From NCBI RefSeq assembly GCF_035987325.1, contig NZ_CP108488.1, forward strand, positions 6,696,001 to 6,760,000: DNA of 64,000 bases. Reading direction: 5' to 3'. Source of the DNA: Streptomyces sp. NBC_01244. GTDB taxonomy: Bacteria; Actinomycetota; Actinomycetes; Streptomycetales; Streptomycetaceae. Below the pieces are notes generated by a model. The model was not told the DNA's origin. It did no database searches and worked only from the letters and a program-made list of their open reading frames with translations. The first letter of the stretch is position 1, and every line of letters begins with the position of its first letter. Positions 29,392-37,360 of the stretch are shown in pieces. Position numbers and translations under genes: made by a program.

Positions 29392-29535
29392 GTCCCCTAC
29401 CCGCCCTTCCACCGTTCCCCGGGCGCTGCCCGGACCCGGGCCTCAAACGCCGGCGGGGCTGGACATGCCACCGGGCTGCGCCCGGACCCCCTGGGGCTCC
29501 GCCCCAGACCCCGGTCCTCAAACGCCGGACGGCTG
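29392..29535. repeat. Dispersed hairpin-rich repeat, copy B (two units)
   Basis: The same two-unit structure as copy A: CCCCTACCCGCCCTTC, CCGTTCCCCGGGC, CCTCAAACGCCGGCGGGG, then CTGGGGCTCCGCCCCAG and TCAAACGCCGGACGGCTG. It fills the gap between the convergent thiQ and transporter-like genes and may act as a two-way terminator. Confidence 0.8.
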
Positions 29536-29543
29536 GAAAGCCA

Positions 29544-30449
29544 TCAGCCGACCGGAGTCGGTTCCGGGGCGGGGACGTTGCCGTCGGCGCCCTCGTGGTT
29601 GCCGTACCAGGCGACTGCCACCGCGCCGGTTACCGCGAGGACGAAGCCGAGGACCGCCAGCCAGGCCATGCCGGGGCGGGAGGCGTCGCCGAGCCAGAGC
29701 ACGCCGATCGCGCCGGGGAGCACGGTTTCACCGACCACCAGGGCGGCGGTGGCGCCGTTCACCGAGCCGATCTGGAGTGCCACGGTGTGCAGGTACATGC
29801 CGCCGACCCCCGCCAGGACGATGGCGTACAGGGCCGGGTCGGAGAGGAGGGAGGGGAACGAGAACGGCTCCACGCCGTTCAGGATGCGGACCCCGACGCC
29901 CAGCGCGCCGAACGCCAGACCCGACAGCAGGCCCGCCAGGATCGCGGCCCGGGCGCCGAGGAAACGTACCGCCAGCGTGCCGCCCACGATGATCAGCACG
30001 GTCACCGCCAGCAGCCACCAGTGCGTGGCGGCCGGCGCGTAGTGGCCGCCCTCGTGGCCCGCCGCCGTCGCCAGCAGGACCAGCGCCGCGCAGACGACCC
30101 CGATGGAGGTCCATTCCTTGCGGGTCAGCCGGATGCCGAGCATCTTCACGCTCAGCACGGCCGTGATCACCAGGTTGGCGCTGATGACGGTCTGAGAGAG
30201 GAAGAGCGGCAGGAGGCGGGCGGCCAGGGCACCCAGGCCGAACCCCACGAAGTCCAGGATCGTGCCGACGATGAACTCCCAGGTCATCGCGGCCTTCGCC
30301 GTGGAGGTGAGGTTCGGTCCGCCGTGCTGGGTGACCCCGGCGGCGGCGGGCGACATCCGGGCCGCCCGCCGTGAGCCCACGGCTTGCAGGACGGATCCCG
30401 TGCCGTAGCAGATGGACGCCGCGATAGCGGTCAGCAGGCCTATGAGCAC
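29544..30449 (-). CDS. Integral membrane protein, drug/metabolite transporter superfamily-like
   Basis: A 301-residue protein with nine or ten hydrophobic helices and the two-fold repeat look of EamA-type transporters (segments such as FLSQTVISANLVITAVLSVKM and GGMYLHTVALQIGSVNGATA). The N-terminal LTAIAASICYGTGSVLQAVG resembles the NIPA/DMT type. It starts with GTG, with GGAG about 6 bases ahead. No substrate can be given. A perfect inverted repeat lies just upstream. Confidence 0.7.
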   Translation of the reverse strand: MLIGLLTAIAASICYGTGSVLQAVGSRRAARMSPAAAGVTQHGGPNLTSTAKAAMTWEFIVGTILDFVGFGLGALAARLLPLFLSQTVISANLVITAVLSVKMLGIRLTRKEWTSIGVVCAALVLLATAAGHEGGHYAPAATHWWLLAVTVLIIVGGTLAVRFLGARAAILAGLLSGLAFGALGVGVRILNGVEPFSFPSLLSDPALYAIVLAGVGGMYLHTVALQIGSVNGATAALVVGETVLPGAIGVLWLGDASRPGMAWLAVLGFVLAVTGAVAVAWYGNHEGADGNVPAPEPTPVG

Positions 30450-30463
30450 CCGAGGGCTCCGTT

Positions 30464-30507
30464 CACGTCTGGCAGGTTTTACGTAGTGCGTACCTCTTCC
30501 AGACGTG
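30464..30507 (-). promoter_or_regulatory. Inverted repeat upstream of the transporter-like gene
   Basis: CACGTCTGG and its exact complement CCAGACGTG (9 bp) are separated by 26 bases. The repeat lies 15 bases ahead of the GTG of the membrane protein and 57 bases after the LOG gene stop. It could be an operator or a loose terminator. Confidence 0.45.
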
Positions 30508-30564
30508 GAAAAGGGGAGGGAAGTTGCCTGCCCGGGTCAGATTGCCCGGGGCAGGTTGTTCGGG

Positions 30565-31674
30565 TCAGCTCATGGCGGCGAGGGCCGCCGGGACCTCGGT
30601 CACCGAGTCGACCAGCGCGATCCGGGACTCCATGGCGCGGCCGCGGGCCAGTGCCTGGAGCAACGGCCAGGCGGGCAGCCGTTCGGTCCAGTGGGCGCGG
30701 TCGACGAGGATCATCGGGGTCGGCTCGCCCCGCGACTCGTAGTGGTTGGGCGTCGCGTTGTCGAATATCTCTTGGACCGTGCCCGCCGCGCCCGGCAGGA
30801 ACACCACGCCCGCGTTGGAGCGGGCGAGCAGCCCGTCCTCCCGGGTGGCGTTGGCGAAGTACTTCGCGATGTGCCCGGCGAAGGGGTTCGGCGGCTCGTG
30901 TCCGTAGAACCAGGTCGGGATGCCCACCGAGTCGCCTCCCGTGACCGCCGGCCAGCGTTCCCGTACGGCGAAGGCCGCGCGCGCCCAGTCGGAGACGGAC
31001 GGGGTGAAGGAGGGGGCCTTGGCCAGCATCCGCAGGGCTTCGGGCAGGGCCTCGTCGGGGGCCGGAGCCAGGTACGCGCCGAGGTTGGCCGCCTCCATCG
31101 CGCCGGGGCCGCCCCCGGTGGCCACGGTCAGTCCGGAGCGGGTCAGCGTCCGGCCGAGTTCGGCCGCGCCCCGGTACGCGTCGCCGCCGCGGGCCATGGC
31201 GTGGCCGCCCATCACCCCGACCACGCGGGCGCCTTCGAGGTGTTCGTCGAGGGCGTCGGAGATGGCGTCGTCGTGGATGGAGCGCAGCATCGAGGCGTAG
31301 ATGTCGCCGTCCGCCTTGGTCTCCTGGAACCAGGCGTAGGCCTCGGCGTCCGGGGTGGCCTCGTAGCCCGCGGACAGCCCGCTGAAGAGCTCCTCGGCCG
31401 TGTAGAGCAGGCCCCGGTAGGGATTGAACGGGAGGTCGGGGATGGGCGGGAAGACCAGGGCGCCGTCCGCGCGCACCTTGACCGAGGCGTCCGGTTCCAT
31501 CGCGCAGCCCAGGAAGACGGCGGCCGAGGTGTCGGCGGAGAGCAGGGCGAAGGTCCGCTCCAGCAGGTTGACCGACTGGATCCGGTACCCGCTGAGCGAG
31601 CCGCGTGCGACGACCCGGTCGAATTCGGCGAGGGTCTCGATCTCGGTCGCGGTCTCGGTGTGTGGGTTGACCAT
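30565..31674 (-). CDS. LOG family protein, long form
   Basis: The C-terminal two thirds is a Rossmann-like LOG domain with GVMGGHAMARGG, TGGGPGAMEAAN and PGAAGTVQEIFD, the last in place of the usual PGGxGTxxE. LOG proteins hydrolyse cytokinin-type nucleotide 5'-monophosphates to free bases. At 369 residues this one has about 130 extra N-terminal residues and is nearly twice the usual size; the altered motif leaves activity uncertain. The ATG directly follows a promoter-like element, suggesting a leaderless message. Confidence 0.8.
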   Translation of the reverse strand: MVNPHTETATEIETLAEFDRVVARGSLSGYRIQSVNLLERTFALLSADTSAAVFLGCAMEPDASVKVRADGALVFPPIPDLPFNPYRGLLYTAEELFSGLSAGYEATPDAEAYAWFQETKADGDIYASMLRSIHDDAISDALDEHLEGARVVGVMGGHAMARGGDAYRGAAELGRTLTRSGLTVATGGGPGAMEAANLGAYLAPAPDEALPEALRMLAKAPSFTPSVSDWARAAFAVRERWPAVTGGDSVGIPTWFYGHEPPNPFAGHIAKYFANATREDGLLARSNAGVVFLPGAAGTVQEIFDNATPNHYESRGEPTPMILVDRAHWTERLPAWPLLQALARGRAMESRIALVDSVTEVPAALAAMS

Positions 31675-31681
31675 TCGGCCC

Positions 31682-31712
31682 ACCCTAAGGGCTGCCCGCC
31701 TCAGCGGGTCAA
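31682..31712 (-). promoter_or_regulatory. Promoter of the LOG gene, probably leaderless
   Basis: Read on the minus strand, TTGACC, a 19-base spacer and TAGGGT precede the ATG by 7 bases. The -35 overlaps the last codons of the upstream permease gene. Confidence 0.5.
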
Positions 31713-32774
31713 TGCCAGTGACGTCAGCTGTGACACACCCCAGCTGAGCGGCAGGCACACCGCCACCAGCGCGGTGACCCGTACGGTCGCGGCCGTACGG
31801 AGGACCTTGCCCGGGGCGCCGAGCCCGGTCAGGGTCTCGCGGGTGGCGGCCCGGGCCTGGCGGACTTCGACCGCGGAGGTGAGCAGGGTGGCGGCCGCGC
31901 ACAGCGCCACCAGGGCGGCGGCGGGCGCGGTCAGCGGGCCGAGCGGGACCTGGAGCCCGCCGTGATCGCGCAGGGCCACGGCGCTGAGGGCGCCGGCCCC
32001 GACGGCGCACAGGACGCCGAGGGGTGCGCCCAGACGGGGGGCCTCCTCCTGGAGGGCGCGCCCGGCCAGCAGCCGGAGCGCGCCGGGGCGGACGGCCTGG
32101 ACGAGCGCTCCGCAGGCGTAGGCCAGGCCCGGACCGGCGAGGGCGAGTCCGAGCGCGGTCAGCGCCCAGCCCGTCGGCAGGCCGGCTCCGCCCGGGCCGG
32201 AGTAGGCCAGCGCGGCGAGTCCGCAGGCGGTGAGGGCGATGCCCCAGGGCAGTGCGGTCTGCGGCGCGGGCCGGGGGTGCGGGCGCAGGGCGAGGGCGGT
32301 GGCGATCGAGGCGGCCAGCGGGAGCAGGGCCAGCAGGGTGAGGGCGGCGGCCACGGGCAGGGGCTGGTCGGCGTGGAGCAGCTCGGCTCCGGCTCCGTCG
32401 AAGGGCAGCCCGGTCACCTCCCCGCGCAGGTGAAGGAAGACGGCCAGGGCCACGGCGCTGCCGAGGGTGCATGCCACGGCGGTGGAGATCGTCGCGACCA
32501 GGGTGAGCCGTACGGGTCCCAGCCCGGCGGCGTCCAGCCCCTCCAGGGGCCGGGTCGCGGGGTCGGTACGGGCCACGGCGACGGCGAACTGGACGGTGAC
32601 GGCGAGGGGGACCAGGGCCCACAGCAGCTGAGGGAACGATCCGGCGGGCCGGGCCGTGGCCTGCGCGAGCACGTACAGCAGCAGGAAGCCGCTGCCGGCC
32701 GAGGCGGCTGCGACGAGCAGCCGGCGCAACTGGACCAGCGGCCGGGAGCCGCGGGCTAGGCGGAGAGCGAGCAC
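31701..32774 (-). CDS. ABC transporter permease-like membrane protein
   Basis: A 357-residue protein with about eight to ten hydrophobic segments (for example ASAGSGFLLLYVLAQATARP and TLLALLPLAASIATALALR). It starts at the GTG at 32774, overlapping the ATPase gene by 19 bases. A conserved-looking juxtamembrane stretch (VRQARAATRETLTGLGAPG) recalls the cytoplasmic segment of FtsX-like permeases. I do not recognise a family beyond that; the pairing with the ATPase is the main evidence. Confidence 0.65.
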   Translation of the reverse strand: MLALRLARGSRPLVQLRRLLVAAASAGSGFLLLYVLAQATARPAGSFPQLLWALVPLAVTVQFAVAVARTDPATRPLEGLDAAGLGPVRLTLVATISTAVACTLGSAVALAVFLHLRGEVTGLPFDGAGAELLHADQPLPVAAALTLLALLPLAASIATALALRPHPRPAPQTALPWGIALTACGLAALAYSGPGGAGLPTGWALTALGLALAGPGLAYACGALVQAVRPGALRLLAGRALQEEAPRLGAPLGVLCAVGAGALSAVALRDHGGLQVPLGPLTAPAAALVALCAAATLLTSAVEVRQARAATRETLTGLGAPGKVLRTAATVRVTALVAVCLPLSWGVSQLTSLALTR

Positions 32775-33556
32775 GCGGCCTGGTCCTCCGGGGGCTGGGG
32801 GAAGGAGGTGGGGGAGAGCCCGGCCGCGGCCGCCGCTGCGGCGGGGCGGCCGTCGAGCAGGGAGAAGTGCCGGTCGGCGACGGCCGCGGTCTCCTCCTCG
32901 TGGGTGGCCAGCAGCACGGTGATGCCGTGGGAGCGGGCGGCCGTGGTGAGGGTGCGCAGCAGCAGGGAGCGCTCGGCGCGGTGCAGCGGGGCCGTGGGCT
33001 CGTCGGCGAAGATCACGGCGGGCAGGTGCGCGAGGGCGCGGGCCAGGGCGACGCGCTGGGACTCGGCCCGGTTGAGGGCGCCGGGGTGCTTGCGGGCGAA
33101 GGCGCCGATGTCGAGGCGGTCGAGCCATTCGCAGGCGGTCCGCTTGGCCGTGCGGTGGGGCACGCCCGCGATCAGCAGCGGCAGGGCGGCGTTCTCCCAG
33201 ACCCGCAGCTCGGGCAGCAGTTGCGGCTCGGGGCCGATCCAGCCGAAGCGGTCGCGGCGCAGCCGCTCGCGGGCCAGGGTCCCCATCGTGTGCACGGGGA
33301 CGCTGTTGAACCAGACCTCGCCCTGCTCGGGTCGCAGCTGTCCGGACAGGCAGCGCAGCAGTGTGCTCTTGCCGCTGCCCCGGGGGCCGGTCACGGCGAG
33401 GATCTCTCCCGCGCGGACGCCGACCGAGACCCCGATGAGGCCCGGCGAGCCGCTGTGGGAGTAGTGAAGGGACCGTGCCCAGAGCAGATCGTCCTGGGGC
33501 GGGGCATTGTCCGGCCGGTCGTTGTCCGGCGGAGCGTCGTCCCGTGGAGCCACCAT
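32756..33556 (-). CDS. ABC transporter ATP-binding protein with altered signature motif
   Basis: A 266-residue ATPase. Walker A GPRGSGKST, Walker B AVIFADEPT and the switch histidine in LLATHEEE are intact, and the LolD/MacB-like order is clear. The C-loop reads LNRAESQR instead of LSGGQQQR, so both glycines are lost. The ATG at 33556 has GGAGG 10 bases ahead. It forms a two-gene unit with the permease and may mainly bind, or hydrolyse slowly. Substrate unknown. Confidence 0.85.
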   Translation of the reverse strand: MVAPRDDAPPDNDRPDNAPPQDDLLWARSLHYSHSGSPGLIGVSVGVRAGEILAVTGPRGSGKSTLLRCLSGQLRPEQGEVWFNSVPVHTMGTLARERLRRDRFGWIGPEPQLLPELRVWENAALPLLIAGVPHRTAKRTACEWLDRLDIGAFARKHPGALNRAESQRVALARALAHLPAVIFADEPTAPLHRAERSLLLRTLTTAARSHGITVLLATHEEETAAVADRHFSLLDGRPAAAAAAAGLSPTSFPQPPEDQAACSLSA

Positions 33557-33652
33557 GGCGTACACCTCCGTCCGGGGGAACGAAGCGGAGCCCGCTTGGT
33601 CACTGGCGCCGCAATGAGATGTAAAGAGATGAACGTCTTGGATGGTGACAGC

Positions 33653-33703
33653 ACACGGCCCGGACCCCCGCGTTCTCACTCGAACGGGGGATCCGGGCCG
33701 TGT
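33653..33703 (-). terminator. Strong terminator after the aminotransferase gene
   Basis: Two nested perfect stems, ACACGGCCCGGA (12 bp) and CCCCCG (6 bp), with one unpaired base and a 14-base loop, lie 48 bases beyond the aminotransferase stop on the minus strand. Confidence 0.8.
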
Positions 33704-33750
33704 GGTCCGGCAGTTTGCCGCCTGCGGGACGGTCGGAGGACGCCGGCTGG

Positions 33751-35112
33751 TTAGAGCTTGGTCCAGGCCTCGGTGAGCACGCGGCGCAGGATGCCCTCGA
33801 TCTCGTCGAAGGTGCCCTGGTCGGCGGTCAGCGGCGGGGCCAGCTGGATGACCGGGTCGCCACGGTCGTCGGCGCGGCAGTACAGGCCGTTCTCGAAGAG
33901 AGCCTTGGAGAGGAAGCCGTAGAGCACGCGCTCCGTCTCCTCGTCCGTGAAGGACTCCTTGGTGACCTTGTCCTTGACGAGCTCGATGCCGTAGAAGTAG
34001 CCGTTGCCGCGGACGTCGCCGACGATCGGCAGGTCGTGCAGCTTCTCGAGCGTCGAGCGGAAGGCGTCCTCGTTGTCCAGCACGTGCTGGTTGAGGCCTT
34101 CCTTGTCGAAGATGTCGAGGTTGGCGAGCGCCACCGCGGAGGACACGGGGTGTCCGCCGAAGGTGTAGCCGTGCAGGAAGGTGTTGTCACCCTTGTAGAA
34201 CGGCTCGGCGAGGCGGTCCGAGATGATGCAGGCACCGATCGGGGAGTAGCCCGAGGTCATGCCCTTCGCGCAGGTGATCATGTCCGGGATGTAGTCGAAC
34301 TTGTCACAGGCGAACATCGTGCCCAGACGGCCGAACGCGCAGATCGTCTCGTCGGAGACGAGCAGGACGTCGTACTCGTCGCAGATCTCGCGGACGCGCT
34401 GGAAGTAGCCGGGCGGCGGCGGGAAGCAGCCACCGGCGTTCTGCACCGGCTCCAGGAAGACGGCGGCGACGGTGTCGGCGCCCTCGAACAGGATCTCCTG
34501 CTCGATCTGGTCGGCGCACCAGCGGCCGTAGGCCTCGGGGTCGTCGCCGTAGATCGGGGCGCGGTAGATGTTGGTGTTGACCACCTTGTGCGCGCCGGGG
34601 ACCAGCGGCTCGAAGGGGGCCTTGAGGGCCGGCAGTCCGGTGATGGACAGGGCGCCCTGCGGGGTGCCGTGGTAGGCGACCGCACGCGAGATGACCTTGT
34701 ACTTGGTGTGCTTGCCCTGCAGCTTGAAGTACTGCTTGGCGAGCTTCCAGGCGGTCTCGACGGCCTCGCCGCCACCGGTGGTGAAGAAGACCTTGTTCAG
34801 GTCGCCCGGGGCGTAGTGCGCGAGGCGCTCGGCGAGCTCGACGGCCTTGGGGTGCGCGTACGACCAGATGGGGAAGAACGCGAGTTCCTGCGCCTGCTTG
34901 TAGGCGACCTCGGCCAGTTCCTTGCGGCCGTGACCGGCGTTGACGACGAACAGGCCGGCGAGGCCGTCGAGGTAGCGCTTGCCCTTGTCGTCGAAGATGT
35001 AGGTGCCCTCGCCGCGCACGATGGTGGGTACGGGCGAGTTCTCGTACGACGACATGCGGGTGAAGTGCATCCACAGGTGGTCGTAGGCGGTCTTGGAGAG
35101 GTCCTGGCTCAC
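33751..35112 (-). CDS. Class III aminotransferase, putative putrescine/diamine type
   Basis: A 453-residue PLP enzyme of the aspartate-aminotransferase-family fold type I, class III. GGGEAVETAWKLAKQYF, the DETICAFGRLG motif, and the PLP lysine Lys283 in TCAKGMTSGY are present. The lack of a substrate-specific signature leaves pyruvate- or 2-oxoglutarate-dependent putrescine, or omega-amino acid, use open. Its partner genes, an Lrp regulator 2 bases upstream and an aminobutyraldehyde dehydrogenase on the far side, point to putrescine or another diamine. The GTG at 35112 is chosen at the conserved N-terminus. Confidence 0.88.
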   Translation of the reverse strand: MSQDLSKTAYDHLWMHFTRMSSYENSPVPTIVRGEGTYIFDDKGKRYLDGLAGLFVVNAGHGRKELAEVAYKQAQELAFFPIWSYAHPKAVELAERLAHYAPGDLNKVFFTTGGGEAVETAWKLAKQYFKLQGKHTKYKVISRAVAYHGTPQGALSITGLPALKAPFEPLVPGAHKVVNTNIYRAPIYGDDPEAYGRWCADQIEQEILFEGADTVAAVFLEPVQNAGGCFPPPPGYFQRVREICDEYDVLLVSDETICAFGRLGTMFACDKFDYIPDMITCAKGMTSGYSPIGACIISDRLAEPFYKGDNTFLHGYTFGGHPVSSAVALANLDIFDKEGLNQHVLDNEDAFRSTLEKLHDLPIVGDVRGNGYFYGIELVKDKVTKESFTDEETERVLYGFLSKALFENGLYCRADDRGDPVIQLAPPLTADQGTFDEIEGILRRVLTEAWTKL

Positions 35113-35114
35113 GG

Positions 35115-35618
35115 CTATCGCGTTCCCCACATGTAGGTCTGCTTCTTCAGCTTCAGGTAAACGAAGCTTTCGGTTGATCGCACGCCGGGGAGCGCGCGGA
35201 TCTTCTTGTTGATCGTTTCGAGCAAGTGGTCGTCGTCCTCGCAGACGATTTCGACCATCAGGTCGAACGAGCCCGCGGTCATCACCACGTACTCGCACTC
35301 GGCCATGGCGGTCAGTGCGTCGGCCACGGGGTCGAGGTCTCCCTCGACGTTGATGCCGACCATCGCCTGGCGCCGCAGCCCCACGGTGAGCGGGTCCGTG
35401 ACGGCGACGATCTGCATGACGCCCTGGTCGAGAAGCTTCTGTACTCGCTGGCGCACCGCCGCTTCGGACAGGCCGACGGCCTTGCCGATCGCTGCGTAGG
35501 GACGGCGACCGTCCTCTTGCAGTTGCTCGATGATCGCCAGGGACACAGCATCGACCGAAGGGGACGGTTGTCTGTTCCTGGAATCTGCGCTTCGACTGAC
35601 CACGCCCTCACTGTGCAC
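35115..35618 (-). CDS. Lrp/AsnC family regulator
   Basis: A 167-residue regulator with an N-terminal winged helix-turn-helix (RRPYAAIGKAVGLSEAAVRQRVQKL) and a C-terminal RAM effector domain (GSFDLMVEIVCEDDDHLLE). It is divergent from the aminobutyraldehyde dehydrogenase gene and immediately upstream of the aminotransferase, so both are likely targets. The start is uncertain: GTG at 35618 is taken; a TTG at 35639 and a GTG at 35606 also fit. Confidence 0.9.
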   Translation of the reverse strand: MHSEGVVSRSADSRNRQPSPSVDAVSLAIIEQLQEDGRRPYAAIGKAVGLSEAAVRQRVQKLLDQGVMQIVAVTDPLTVGLRRQAMVGINVEGDLDPVADALTAMAECEYVVMTAGSFDLMVEIVCEDDDHLLETINKKIRALPGVRSTESFVYLKLKKQTYMWGTR

Positions 35619-35667
35619 GAGGAGTCGTCTGTTCCGCAAGGCGAGAACGATGTAATTCGTTGTTTCG

Positions 35668-35691
35668 GGAGTCAGATCTCACTGATTCCGT
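35668..35691. promoter_or_regulatory. Candidate Lrp operator
   Basis: An imperfect inverted repeat GGAGTCA-N8-TGATTCC lies in the divergent lrp/dehydrogenase gap. Its right arm is part of GATTCCGT, a motif found again as a perfect inverted repeat before the second dehydrogenase operon (44579-44614). Confidence 0.45.
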
Positions 35692-35710
35692 AGTTCGTGA
35701 TGTGTGGGCC

Positions 35711-35740
35711 TGTCGAAAACGGCGTCTGAGAGGCTAGGCT
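35711..35740 (+). promoter_or_regulatory. Promoter of the aminobutyraldehyde dehydrogenase gene
   Basis: TGTCGA, an 18-base spacer and TAGGCT stand about 50 bases before the GTG start. Confidence 0.5.
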
Positions 35741-35789
35741 GGGTAGCTGTCTCAACCATTGGACATGTGATCACAGGAGTGTGGCTGTA

Positions 35790-37229
35790 GTGACCACCGA
35801 ACTGCGTCGTCTGCGCAACTACATCGGCGGGGAGTTCAAGGACGCCGCCGACGGGCGGACCACCGAGGTGGTCAACCCCGCCACGGGCGAGGCGTACGCG
35901 ACCGCTCCCCTCTCCGGCCAGGCGGACGTGGACGCCGCCATGGCCGCGGCCGCGGCCGCCTTCCCGGCGTGGCGGGACGCGACCCCCTCCGAGCGCCAGA
36001 AGGCCCTGCTGAAGATCGCGGACGCCTTCGAGGCCCGCGCGGACGAGCTGGTCGCCACCGAATCGGAGAACACCGGCAAGCCGCTCGGCCTCACGGCCAG
36101 CGAGGAGCTGCCGCCGATGGTGGACCAGATCCGCTTCTTCGCGGGCGCCGCGCGCCTGCTGGAGGGCCGCTCGGCCGGCGAGTACATGGAGGGCATGACC
36201 TCCATCGTCCGCCGCGAGCCGGTCGGCGTCTGCGCCCAGGTCGCGCCGTGGAACTACCCGATGATGATGGCCGTCTGGAAGTTCGCCCCGGCCATCGCCG
36301 CGGGCAACACCGTGGTCCTCAAGCCCTCGGACACCACCCCGGCCTCCACCATCCTGATGGCCGAGATCATCGGTTCGATCCTGCCCAAGGGCGTCTTCAA
36401 CGTCGTCTGCGGCGACCGCGAGACCGGCCGGGCCATGGTCGAGCACTCCACCCCGGCGATGGCCTCCATCACCGGCTCGGTGCGCGCGGGCATGCAGGTC
36501 GCCGAGAGCGCCTCCAAGGACGTCAAGCGCGTCCACCTGGAGCTCGGTGGCAAGGCCCCCGTCGTGGTCTTCGAGGACGCCGACATCGCCAAGGCCGCCG
36601 AGGACATCGCCGTCGCGGGCTTCTTCAACGCCGGCCAGGACTGCACCGCGGCCTGCCGCGTACTGGTCCACGAGTCGATCCACGACGAGTTCGTCGCGGC
36701 GCTGGCCAAGAACGCGGCCGACACCAAGACCGGACAGCCGGACGACGAGGACGTGCTCTACGGCCCGCTGAACAACCCGAACCAGCTGAAGCAGGTCGCG
36801 GGCTTCATCGAGCGCCTTCCCGCCCACGCCAAGGTCGAGGCGGGCGGCCACCAGGTCGGCGAGAAGGGCTACTTCTACGCCCCGACCGTGGTCTCCGGCC
36901 TCAAGCAGGACGACGAGATCATCCAGAACGAGGTCTTCGGCCCCGTCATCACGGTCCAGTCCTTCACGGACGAGGACCAGGCCCTGACGTACGCGAACGA
37001 CGTCGAGTTCGCCCTCGCCTCGTCCGTGTGGACCAAGGACCACGGCCGCGCGATGCGGATGTCCAAGAACCTCGACTTCGGCTGCGTGTGGATCAACACC
37101 CACATCCCGCTCGTCGCCGAGATGCCCCACGGCGGATACAAGAAGTCCGGCTACGGCAAGGACCTCTCCGCCTACGGCTTCGAGGACTACACGCGCATCA
37201 AGCACGTCATGACCTCGCTCGACGGCTGA
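35790..37229 (+). CDS. Gamma-aminobutyraldehyde dehydrogenase (first copy)
   Basis: The NAD-dependent enzyme oxidises 4-aminobutanal, from putrescine, to GABA. The 479-residue protein has APWNYPMMMAVWKFAPAIAAGN, the general base Glu251 in LELGGK, the nucleophile Cys285 in GQDCTAACR, and ends GGYKKSGYGKDLSAYGFEDYT, close to the YdcW/PatD group. AGGAG lies 10 bases before the GTG at 35790, so the nearer GTG at 35781 is rejected. Confidence 0.92.
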   Translation: MTTELRRLRNYIGGEFKDAADGRTTEVVNPATGEAYATAPLSGQADVDAAMAAAAAAFPAWRDATPSERQKALLKIADAFEARADELVATESENTGKPLGLTASEELPPMVDQIRFFAGAARLLEGRSAGEYMEGMTSIVRREPVGVCAQVAPWNYPMMMAVWKFAPAIAAGNTVVLKPSDTTPASTILMAEIIGSILPKGVFNVVCGDRETGRAMVEHSTPAMASITGSVRAGMQVAESASKDVKRVHLELGGKAPVVVFEDADIAKAAEDIAVAGFFNAGQDCTAACRVLVHESIHDEFVAALAKNAADTKTGQPDDEDVLYGPLNNPNQLKQVAGFIERLPAHAKVEAGGHQVGEKGYFYAPTVVSGLKQDDEIIQNEVFGPVITVQSFTDEDQALTYANDVEFALASSVWTKDHGRAMRMSKNLDFGCVWINTHIPLVAEMPHGGYKKSGYGKDLSAYGFEDYTRIKHVMTSLDG

Positions 37230-37360
37230 CCTCGCCCGACGGCTGACCGACTGCCGGGCGGCCGGCCGGCCGCCGCATCGATCAGGGCACAGCCTTGAAG
37301 GGGCGGGTAGTAGACAACATGTCTATTGCCCGCCCTTTGGCGTTCCACCAGGCTCTTCCC

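Noticed and set aside
29304..29400. CRISPR-like short repeats
   Set aside because: Units are adjacent without spacers and there are no cas genes; they are part of the dispersed repeat.
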